From positions 1 through 22,192 of the forward strand of contig SDWK01000242.1 in the NCBI GenBank assembly GCA_004195335.1: 22,192 nucleotides of DNA, read 5' to 3'. This DNA comes from Shewanella sp. GTDB lineage: Bacteria > Pseudomonadota > Gammaproteobacteria > Enterobacterales > Shewanellaceae. A program made the position numbers and the translations under genes. A model generated the notes under the pieces. The model did not search any database and was not told where the DNA came from. It saw nothing but the letters and a program-made list of their open reading frames with translations. The number at the start of each line of letters is the position of its first letter. Within the stretch, counting starts at the first letter, position 1. Below, one piece after another: positions 15,338 through 22,192 of this stretch.

Positions 15338-15562
15338 AATTTCCTACCTATCCAAGTTGTTGGGCTTCAAAATTGAAACCAATCTTTAGGGCTTTTGTTA
15401 CTTGAGGCTTATGCACTCAGCCACCATCCCGGGTTTTAGTTATTTCAATCTAAAAGGCATATCAAACGGGCTTATAACCTAGCTTTAAATGCCTTGAGTG
15501 ATTTTTAAGAGAAGACACTCTAATCAAAAACGTCTTCAAAAAGCAATATTCGGCGGTACTCG

Positions 15563-15997
15563 TTACTTCTTACTCTTAGATACCGGCAGATTATTTGACT
15601 GCCAGTCACCCATTCCACCTTTAAGGTTATGAACAGATTCGAAGCCTGCCTTAACCATCAATTGTGCGGCTTGAGATGAAACCATTCCCGCGTTACATAC
15701 CATTATAATGGGACTGGCTTTAAACTTTTCAAGGGTCGAAAGTTGATTATTTTTAATTTCAGATAAAGGAATATTCAAAGCATCAATAATATGACCTTTT
15801 TTGAACTCCGCTTTCTCCCTTACATCGATCACTTTCGCATTTTGCTTGTTCATAAGCAAAGTGGCTTGTTGATTATCAACAGTAGACACTTTCGAGAAAC
15901 TAGATTTGAAAACACTAACGATTAGGCCAACAAACAGACCAATCCAAGCTAAGCTCAACATAGGATTAGCTTTCAAAAATTCAATATATTCTTGCAT
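15563..15997 (-). CDS. yibN: Membrane-anchored rhodanese-like protein
   Basis: This 144-aa protein has one transmembrane segment at about 13-31 (MLSLAWIGLFVGLIVSVF) and a cytosolic rhodanese domain. Conserved rhodanese parts are KVIDVREKAEFKKGHIIDALNIP (about 55-77) and the active-site loop IIMVCNAGMVSS with Cys101, the likely sulfur-carrying residue. The C-terminal GGMGDW is also typical. The position upstream of secB-gpsA matches yibN of E. coli (yibN-grxC-secB-gpsA). E. coli YibN has been linked to membrane-protein insertion, but I do not rely on that here. It is divergent from gpmI, with 240 nt between the starts. Confidence 0.9.
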   Translation of the reverse strand: MQEYIEFLKANPMLSLAWIGLFVGLIVSVFKSSFSKVSTVDNQQATLLMNKQNAKVIDVREKAEFKKGHIIDALNIPLSEIKNNQLSTLEKFKASPIIMVCNAGMVSSQAAQLMVKAGFESVHNLKGGMGDWQSNNLPVSKSKK

Positions 15998-16237
15998 GAT
16001 AAAACGCCTACTTCTGAGGGCTGAAACTGAAATTAGGGCACAGAGTATACCATCGCAGTAGTAGATTGCAGCAAGTTGTTAGTCCACAAAACACCCGAGA
16101 ATGCAGACGAGTATCAAGATCTCGTAAAAAACGCTTAACGCAATCGAGGTAAATTTCTTTTTCAACTACGAGTTACGTAGTAATATTTAGCCAATTAAAT
16201 TTTAAACTTTATTCTTTTAAACTTAGAAGGTACCACC

Positions 16238-17651
<1,414 letters not shown>

Positions 17652-17661
17652 CTCTTAACTA

Positions 17662-18801
17662 GTGAATATTCGCTTTTATATTAAAGCCAGCATTATTGCT
17701 GGCTTTATCATGCTTTCATCCTATGTTCAGGCATCTGATCTGCAGGAACGTCAATCCGATCTGAAATCACTTCAATCTCAGATAAGTAAACAAGAGTCTG
17801 CACTCCAAGACACGAACAAACAGCGTGAACAGCTTGTCTCACTACTAAAGAAAGATGAAAAAGCGATTGCTACAGCGGCTCGGAAAGTTAATGAAACCAA
17901 GGTTGAGCTAGCCGAAACAGATAAAAGTTTAAAAGCACTAAAGCAACGCCAAGATAAATTGGATGCATTGAAACAAACTCAGCAAGATACACTCTCTAAC
18001 CAGCTGGCGAGTGCATACTTAGCAGGCAATCACGATTACAGTAAGATGCTGCTAAACCAACAGAGTCCTGCCACCATTGAACGTCTCCTTGCCTACTATC
18101 AATACCTGAATAATGCCCGAATGAAGTCTATCAAAGAACTTCAAGGCACGATATCGGAGCTCGATGAGATACAAGACAAACAGGTAAAGCAGAAAAATAC
18201 ACTCAATAAGTTAGTCCTCAATCAACAACAGCACTCGAAACAGCTCCACCTTGAACAGAGTCAACGTCAGAGCACATTGACCTTGCTCCAAAGAACGGTT
18301 AATAGCCGTGGTGCCAAGCTTGAACAGCTGCAGATTGATGAGGCGAGTCTCAAGCGTGTCGTGAAACAAGCCTTATTAGCCACAAACAACAGTCCAAGCA
18401 TGGAAGGGCTAAAGAGTAAGAGTAAAAACAAACTCAAATGGCCGACCAAAGGACGCATAAGATCCGGGTTTGGCAGCAAGCGTTCCGGACAGGTAAAATG
18501 GAAAGGGGTAACCCTTGCAGCCCCTGAAGGGCAACAAATATCTTCCATCGCGGCCGGAAAAATCATTTATGCCGATTGGTTAAGAGGCTTTGGTATGGTA
18601 TTGGTTATCGACCATGGAAAAGGATATATGAGCTTATATGGTCATGCTCAAACACTTTTAAAGAATGCTGGAGACACTGTAAACAAAGGGGAAACGATTG
18701 CACTCGTCGGACGTTCGGGTGGACAGACTGAGGCTGGCCTATACTTTGAAGTAAGGCATAAAGGGCAAGCGGTCGATCCAGCGAAATATTGTAAACGCTA
18801 G
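17662..18801 (+). CDS. envC: Murein hydrolase activator EnvC
   Basis: This is a periplasmic activator of the division amidases (AmiA/AmiB type), needed for daughter-cell separation. The 379-aa product has a signal peptide ending in YVQA (about 24), a long coiled-coil region rich in Gln, Lys and Glu from about 25 to 245, and a C-terminal LytM (M23-type) domain from about 270. The LytM domain lacks the metal-binding histidines: the strand normally HLHFEIR is GLYFEVRH here, and the first ligand motif is replaced by WKGVTLAAPEG. This is the known degenerate, non-catalytic EnvC form. The start is a GTG at 17662, 10 nt after the gpmI stop, so it depends on gpmI translation or its mRNA. Confidence 0.93.
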   Translation: MNIRFYIKASIIAGFIMLSSYVQASDLQERQSDLKSLQSQISKQESALQDTNKQREQLVSLLKKDEKAIATAARKVNETKVELAETDKSLKALKQRQDKLDALKQTQQDTLSNQLASAYLAGNHDYSKMLLNQQSPATIERLLAYYQYLNNARMKSIKELQGTISELDEIQDKQVKQKNTLNKLVLNQQQHSKQLHLEQSQRQSTLTLLQRTVNSRGAKLEQLQIDEASLKRVVKQALLATNNSPSMEGLKSKSKNKLKWPTKGRIRSGFGSKRSGQVKWKGVTLAAPEGQQISSIAAGKIIYADWLRGFGMVLVIDHGKGYMSLYGHAQTLLKNAGDTVNKGETIALVGRSGGQTEAGLYFEVRHKGQAVDPAKYCKR

Positions 18802-18834
18802 GAATGACATAAGCCCTCAAATATAGGGGCCGCC

Positions 18835-20040
18835 ATGTCACAGATTATTCGTTATATCACCTGCTCTCTTTTAGGTTTAGCACTCGGCCTATCGGTGACC
18901 TTATCAGGTCAAGAAAACGCAGATCAGTATCATCCTCGCCTCAACTATCCACTGTTACTCGATGTTATCGATACCATAGAAACTTATTACGTAACAGAGC
19001 TGACTCAGGATGAGTTAATTTCTGCTGCAATAGAGGGGATTTTTGACAAATTAGATCCCTACTCAGGTTTCTTGGATAAACAGGCATTTTCTAATATCAG
19101 GGATGCCAATAAGGGAGAATATTTTGGATTTGGCATTGAGATCGCAGCCGAAGATGACAAGATCACCATCATAACTCCCTTTCCTAGTTCACCAGCCGAA
19201 CTTGCAGGAATTAAAGCGGGAGACCAAATAGTTAAAATAAACGATAAAAAAGTTAACCCAAAGCTGTTGGACACACTACTTAGCGAGATAAAACACCACA
19301 GTCAAAACAATCAATCAATCAATCTCACGTTAACTCATTCCGATATGGATTCATTATTTGAGGTCACTCTCGTCCCGAGTATTATCTCTGTACAGTCTGT
19401 TACCGCGAAGCTCTATGAAGATAAGATAGGCTATATAAGGCTAGCTAGTTTTCAAGATAACTCTACCGAAGAGATGATCAAGCAGTTGACCCTGTGGCGT
19501 CCTATAGGACTAGAAGGCTTAATATTAGATCTGAGGAATAACCCCGGCGGGCTATTGGATCAAGCTATAAAAATTGCCGATATATTCCTCGCTAAAGGTC
19601 GAATAGTCTCAACCGAAGGACGATTTTTTGATGCTAACTCCGATTACTTTGCCTCACCACAAACTATGTTTTCAACCGTCCCTATCATAGTTCTGATAAA
19701 CAAGGGCTCAGCTTCTGCTTCCGAAGTTCTCGCTGCAGCCTTACAAGAAAATGACAGAGCGACGCTTATTGGAGAAACGAGCTTTGGTAAAGGTACAGTC
19801 CAAAGCTTGATCCCAACCCTCATAGAAGGTAATGCCATCAAGCTCACAATTGCTAAATATACAACACCAAAAGGCCACGATATCAACAGCAAAGGAATCG
19901 AACCAGATATAAAACTTGAAGCAGAAACTGTAACAATCGGAGAAAGTGTGCCTATAATCGACAAAAATACGGTTCATGATGAAATTAAAGATGATCAGAT
20001 TCTTGATTCTGCAATCACATGGATTAAAACCAATACATAA
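18835..20040 (+). CDS. ctpA: Carboxyl-terminal processing peptidase (S41 family)
   Basis: This is a 401-aa periplasmic serine protease of the CtpA family. The N-terminus has a hydrophobic segment to about residue 25. YYVTELTQDELISAAIEGI and FDKLDPYSGFLD (about 50-82) form the tail-binding entry. A PDZ domain spans about 90-180, with GIEIAAEDDKITIITPFPSSPAELAGIKAGD. The catalytic pair is Ser294 in GSASASE and Lys319 in SFGKGTVQ, separated by the same 25 residues as in E. coli Prc and plant D1 protease. LRNNPGGLL lies in the core. AGGGG lies 6-10 nt upstream of the ATG. It sits between envC and the YibQ-like gene, 33 nt from each, suggesting a role in cell-wall enzyme turnover. Confidence 0.92.
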   Translation: MSQIIRYITCSLLGLALGLSVTLSGQENADQYHPRLNYPLLLDVIDTIETYYVTELTQDELISAAIEGIFDKLDPYSGFLDKQAFSNIRDANKGEYFGFGIEIAAEDDKITIITPFPSSPAELAGIKAGDQIVKINDKKVNPKLLDTLLSEIKHHSQNNQSINLTLTHSDMDSLFEVTLVPSIISVQSVTAKLYEDKIGYIRLASFQDNSTEEMIKQLTLWRPIGLEGLILDLRNNPGGLLDQAIKIADIFLAKGRIVSTEGRFFDANSDYFASPQTMFSTVPIIVLINKGSASASEVLAAALQENDRATLIGETSFGKGTVQSLIPTLIEGNAIKLTIAKYTTPKGHDINSKGIEPDIKLEAETVTIGESVPIIDKNTVHDEIKDDQILDSAITWIKTNT

Positions 20041-20073
20041 ATACCGTTAAGGTATAAAAAGATAATAACTATA

Positions 20074-20835
20074 GTGCGCTTTCTTTTAATTTTTATTATT
20101 ACATTTTTTTCAAATCGTTATGTAGAAGCTTCCCAAATTGCGATCATTATTGACGATATCGGATATCGTCAATCCGATGAAGCAGTACTGTCTTTACCGA
20201 ATAACATCACCTTCTCAATTCTTCCTCACACACCCTTAGGTTCCGAAGTTGCAATAAAAGCCCATAATATGGGACACGAGATCATGTTGCACCTTCCCAT
20301 GCAGGCATTAAATGGTAAAACTATGGGGCCAGGAGGGCTAACGAATGCAATGGATGAGGCTGAATTAAAACAAACCTTAGAAATTGCATTTAAGAATATT
20401 CCCTATGCAAAGGGCGCAAACAATCACATGGGGAGTTTACTTACCCAACTGGATGAGCCAATGCAATGGGTAATGGAGAGCCTTAAACAGAAAGAGCTAT
20501 ATTTCGTTGATAGCGTAACAACCCGTTTCACAAAGGCGAGCGGTAAGGCTAACCAACTGGGGGTACCTTTACTCAGGAGACAGGTTTTTTTAGATAATGA
20601 TGTATCAGAATCGGCGCTTGAGGAACAATTTCAACGTCTGATGTCACTGGCTCATAAACAAGGTCAGGCGGTCGCTATAGCGCACCCATATCCAGAAACA
20701 ATTAGATTTTTAAACCACAATCTTTACCGGTTAGAGAAAGCTGGTATCGACTTGGTCAAAACATCATCTCTATTGCCATACGATATTGCAAATAAAGGAA
20801 ATAACGGCAAAGACTCAGCCATACGGTTGAAATGA
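20074..20835 (+). CDS. Divergent polysaccharide deacetylase family protein (YibQ-like)
   Basis: This is a 253-aa exported protein of the divergent polysaccharide deacetylase family (DUF610), equivalent to E. coli yibQ, which also follows envC. A short signal peptide is likely (RFLLIFIITFFSNRYVEAS). The TIM-barrel-like core shows IAIIIDDIGYRQSDEAVLSLP, ITFSILPHTPLGSEVA, EIMLHLPMQALNGKTMGPGGL, ANNHMGSLLT and LYFVDSVTT. The DDIG and NNHMGS motifs resemble the metal site of deacetylases; the reaction has not been established. The start is a GTG at 20074, 33 nt after ctpA. It is the last gene of the unit; a hairpin overlaps its stop codon. Confidence 0.88.
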   Translation: MRFLLIFIITFFSNRYVEASQIAIIIDDIGYRQSDEAVLSLPNNITFSILPHTPLGSEVAIKAHNMGHEIMLHLPMQALNGKTMGPGGLTNAMDEAELKQTLEIAFKNIPYAKGANNHMGSLLTQLDEPMQWVMESLKQKELYFVDSVTTRFTKASGKANQLGVPLLRRQVFLDNDVSESALEEQFQRLMSLAHKQGQAVAIAHPYPETIRFLNHNLYRLEKAGIDLVKTSSLLPYDIANKGNNGKDSAIRLK

Positions 20836-20841
20836 CCGTAT
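20821..20841 (+). other. Hairpin overlapping the end of the YibQ-like gene
   Basis: ATACGGT (20821-20827) pairs with ACCGTAT (20835-20841) around a 7-nt loop, so the stem includes the stop codon region. No T run follows. It may stabilise the mRNA end. Confidence 0.45.
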
Positions 20842-20861
20842 TGAATGTATCTCTTAAAGAA

Positions 20862-20888
20862 TGCCAAACGAGGTGAGTTTGTTTGGCA
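20862..20888. terminator. Hairpin between the convergent YibQ-like and nsrR genes
   Basis: TGCCAAAC pairs with GTTTGGCA, an 8-bp perfect stem with an 11-nt loop. On the minus strand it is followed by TTCTTT, a weak T tract that would suit nsrR. On the plus strand no T run follows. Confidence 0.6.
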
Positions 20889-20906
20889 AAGACTAAAGTC
20901 GACTAC

Positions 20907-21362
20907 TCACGCAATTTGCAAAACAGGAATAGAAAGCTGTGGTAATAATTGTTTGAGCTCATCTCGATTACTGACTATATCATATAAGGTATACGCATCT
21001 AGTACGGCTAAATACGCAGCCACCGCATCGCCCAGAACCCCCTTAAGCTGACAAGATGGCGTCAAGCGACAATAAGGCTTACTGCAGTCAATAGGAGCTA
21101 AGGAGTTCTCCAGCACACGAACTAACTCGCCAACATTGATGTCTTTAGGTGACATGCCTAAGCGAAAACCACCACTCTTACCACGAATAGTTTTAAGATA
21201 TCCAAGCTTACCAAGGTGGTGAACAATTTTAGAAACATGATTTGGTGATAACTCAAAGATTTCAGTGATCTCAGAGATACGAAACAATTCTTCCCTATCT
21301 GGTTGAATAGCCAGATACATTAAGGTACGAATTCCAAAATCTGTATAACGAGTTAACTGCAT
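20907..21362 (-). CDS. nsrR: Nitric oxide-sensing transcriptional repressor NsrR (Rrf2 family)
   Basis: This 151-aa Rrf2-family repressor senses nitric oxide through an iron-sulfur cluster. A winged helix is at about 1-65 (MQLTRYTDFGIRTLMYLA, then ISEITEIFELSPNHVSKIVHHLGKLGYL and RGKSGGFRL). The cluster cysteines are Cys93, Cys98 and Cys104 in CSKPYCRLTPSC, with the same spacing as E. coli NsrR, and Asp8, a reported fourth ligand in Streptomyces NsrR, is present. LKGVLGDAVAAYLAVLDAYTLYDIV is the usual NsrR C-terminal helix. Usual targets are hmp and other NO-detoxifying genes, none seen here. It follows the YkgJ-like gene by 23 nt and is probably co-transcribed from the promoter at 21652-21671. 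Confidence 0.9.
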   Translation of the reverse strand: MQLTRYTDFGIRTLMYLAIQPDREELFRISEITEIFELSPNHVSKIVHHLGKLGYLKTIRGKSGGFRLGMSPKDINVGELVRVLENSLAPIDCSKPYCRLTPSCQLKGVLGDAVAAYLAVLDAYTLYDIVSNRDELKQLLPQLSIPVLQIA

Positions 21363-21385
21363 GGTTCACCTACTCAAAAATTGAT

Positions 21386-21637
21386 TTAGCTGGTTTGTGA
21401 CTCTAAATAAGCGATCAGCCTAAGTGCTTCATTGTTGCTATTACCACAGACATCTAAAGTAGCAGAAAAAGAGCTACATACATCTGGACGTTCCTTGCTG
21501 CCAAAGATTTTGCATAGATTATCTTCGGATAACTGAACACAACGTTCACCAGCGGCCTTTCCTTCAGGCATACCTGGAATTGGGCTAGTTATTGACGGGG
21601 CGATACAACACGCTCCACAACCAAGACGACAATCCAT
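21386..21637 (-). CDS. YkgJ-family cysteine cluster protein
   Basis: This is an 83-aa cytosolic protein with an N-terminal cysteine cluster, CRLGCGACC (Cys-x3-Cys-x2-Cys-Cys), and further cysteines in GERCVQL, NLCKIF, RPDVCSSF and DVCGN. The pattern is that of the YkgJ/UPF0153 family, predicted to bind zinc or iron. The conserved GERCVQLSEDNLCKIFG block is the usual second metal-binding half. An excellent ribosome site, AAGGAG, lies 7 nt before the ATG. It is the first gene of a pair with nsrR. Its metal and function are not established; the pairing suggests a link to iron-sulfur or NO stress. Confidence 0.85.
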   Translation of the reverse strand: MDCRLGCGACCIAPSITSPIPGMPEGKAAGERCVQLSEDNLCKIFGSKERPDVCSSFSATLDVCGNSNNEALRLIAYLESQTS

Positions 21638-21651
21638 AAAACCACTCCTTA

Positions 21652-21671
21652 AAAAGGTATTATACTCTTTT
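21652..21671 (-). promoter_or_regulatory. -10 box and possible NsrR operator of the YkgJ-nsrR pair
   Basis: On the minus strand TATAAT (21659-21664) is a perfect -10 box, about 20 nt upstream of the YkgJ-family start. It sits inside an imperfect dyad, AAAAGGTATTATACTCTTTT on the plus strand, whose halves resemble AAG-GTAT...ATAC-CTT. This is loosely like half-sites of NsrR/Rrf2 operators, which suggests autoregulation. The -35 region is poor. Confidence 0.45.
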
Positions 21672-21838
21672 ATGGGTATGAAACTAGAAGCAAAGCTGAC
21701 AAGCTTATTTAAGAAATATAAAACAAAGAATTAGGATAAAAATGGCTGCAAAACCAGCTTCAATTTAGATAAGGTAAAGGAAAAACAAAGCTAAATAGGA
21801 CTACACCACTCGGCATAAACTCTTTAAATAACAGACAC

Positions 21839-21868
21839 GAAAAAGCCCTAATATTGCTGTTAGGGCTT
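21839..21868 (-). terminator. Rho-independent terminator downstream of the tRNA-like array
   Basis: AAGCCCTAA (21843-21851) pairs perfectly with TTAGGGCTT (21860-21868), loop 8 nt. On the minus strand it is followed by a T run. It ends transcripts coming leftward from the tRNA-like array, 11 nt after the last unit. Confidence 0.85.
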
Positions 21869-21878
21869 ATCGTAATGT

Positions 21879-21971
21879 TGGCGGAGTGGACGAGACTCGA
21901 ATGTGCCTTCGGCACGTGTGACAGGCCGACTATCTCTAATAAAAAGCCCTAACCAACTGAACTACCACTCC
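21879..21971 (-). pseudogene. Rearranged tRNA-Asp-like gene, unit 1
   Basis: On the minus strand the sequence starts GGAGTGGTAGTTCAGTTGGT and ends TTCGAGTCTCGTCCACTCCG plus CCA, close to the two ends of bacterial tRNA-Asp, with CGGCCTGTCAC (anticodon GUC) in the middle. The acceptor stem GGAGTGG/CCACTCC is perfect. But an insertion of about 15 nt (GGCTTTTTATTAGAG) breaks the D arm, and GTGCCGAAGGCAC replaces the 3' side of the anticodon stem, the variable loop and the 5' side of the T stem, leaving no T stem. Length 93 nt against 77. It is unlikely to be a normal charged tRNA; it may be a decayed gene or a tRNA-like RNA. Confidence 0.75.
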
Positions 21972-21993
21972 TTTGGTTTTATCCGCTACAACG

Positions 21994-22022
21994 AAAAAAG
22001 CCCCTACATTTCTGTAGAGGCT
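21994..22022 (-). terminator. Terminator hairpin between tRNA-like units
   Basis: On the minus strand AGCCTCTACA pairs with TGTAGGGGCT around a GAAA tetraloop and is followed by TTTTTT. It lies between unit 2 and unit 1, with only 22 nt from the T run to the 5' end of unit 1. Confidence 0.85.
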
Positions 22023-22035
22023 TTCGTCTTTGTGT

Positions 22036-22128
22036 TGGCGGAGTGGACGAGACTCGAATGTGCCTTCGGCACGCGAGACAGGCCGACTATCTCTAATAAA
22101 AAGCCCTAACCAACTGAACTACTGTTCC
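22036..22128 (-). pseudogene. Rearranged tRNA-Asp-like gene, unit 2
   Basis: This has the same rearranged layout as unit 1, 93 nt. The 5' acceptor strand is GGAACAG instead of GGAGTGG and no longer pairs with CCACTCC (three mismatches). The anticodon region is CTGTCTCGCGT instead of CTGTCACACGT. It keeps the CCA end and the GTGCC/GGCAC hairpin. It is even less tRNA-like than unit 1. Confidence 0.75.
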
Positions 22129-22150
22129 TTTGGTTTTATCCGCTTCAACG

Positions 22151-22179
22151 AAAAAAGCCCCTACATTTCTGTAGAGGCT
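22151..22179 (-). terminator. Terminator hairpin of the next tRNA-like unit
   Basis: This is a copy of the GAAA-capped hairpin at 21994-22022, exactly 157 bp away, with a T run on the minus strand. It shows that at least one more transcription unit lies beyond the window edge. Confidence 0.85.
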
Positions 22180-22192
22180 TTCATCTTTGTGT

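Larger units (their letters stand above)
21877..22190 (-). repeat. 157-bp tandem repeat of tRNA-Asp-like units with terminators
   Basis: Two units, 21877-22033 and 22034-22190, align without gaps with 7 differences (about 95% identity). Three differences lie in the 5' acceptor strand and two in the anticodon region. Each unit has a tRNA-Asp-like part, a short linker and a terminator hairpin. The last bases of the window, TTTGTGT, match the start of another unit, so the array probably continues. Confidence 0.9.

Noticed and set aside
20845..21051. Open reading frame on the plus strand after the YibQ-like gene
   Set aside because: It lies antisense to nsrR, crosses a hairpin and has no recognisable protein features.
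21903..22109. Open reading frame of 68 codons across the right-end repeat
   Set aside because: It runs antisense through the tRNA-Asp-like units and a terminator hairpin, and its sequence is fully explained by them; no ribosome site.

Overview
The window looks like chromosome from a marine gammaproteobacterium, most probably Shewanella. The basis is gene order and protein family, not a database search: yibN-secB-gpsA and gpmI-envC-ctpA-yibQ face away from each other, as in Shewanella and its relatives; the enolase-phosphatase carries the DTAGTT motif I associate with Shewanella; and an nsrR gene sits beside a cysteine-cluster gene. Most of the window is ordinary housekeeping DNA with moderate G+C.

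Left part (1-5550): a partial secreted esterase-like gene (minus strand, cut by the window edge), mtnC (methionine salvage), a hotdog-fold thioesterase, a small GNAT-like protein, a second thioesterase on the opposite strand, and a long-chain acyl-CoA ligase. The two thioesterases and the ligase all act on acyl-CoA. Two gene-poor stretches here hold an interrupted palindrome, a REP-like element and terminators.

Middle part (5551-9800): a translationally coupled block of a secreted TAP-like serine peptidase/hydrolase, an ABC ATPase and an ABC-2 permease. An 80-bp sequence is tandemly repeated between ATPase and permease. It duplicates the 3' end of the ATPase together with its ATGA stop/start overlap, so two 27-codon mini-ORFs lie between the two genes.

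Region 9799-13582: a GlxA-type AraC regulator with paired TGACA/TGTCA sites upstream, a 61-residue membrane protein, mog (molybdopterin adenylyltransferase), an NlpC/P60 lipoprotein and a YhiN-type flavoprotein.

Region 13583-20835: yibN, secB and gpsA on the minus strand (membrane rhodanese, secretion chaperone, glycerol-3-phosphate dehydrogenase), with gpmI, envC, ctpA and the YibQ-like deacetylase on the plus strand (glycolysis and cell separation). gpmI is broken here: about 44 codons are missing and the frame is shifted, which removes a conserved substrate-binding segment.

Right end (20836-22192): an nsrR regulator behind a cysteine-cluster gene, with a possible operator over its -10 box. 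The window then enters a 157-bp tandem repeat on the minus strand. Each unit is a rearranged tRNA-Asp-like sequence plus a GAAA-capped terminator hairpin, and the array seems to run past the window edge.

The points most worth following up are the translationally phased 80-bp repeat, the tRNA-Asp-like array and the gpmI lesion.
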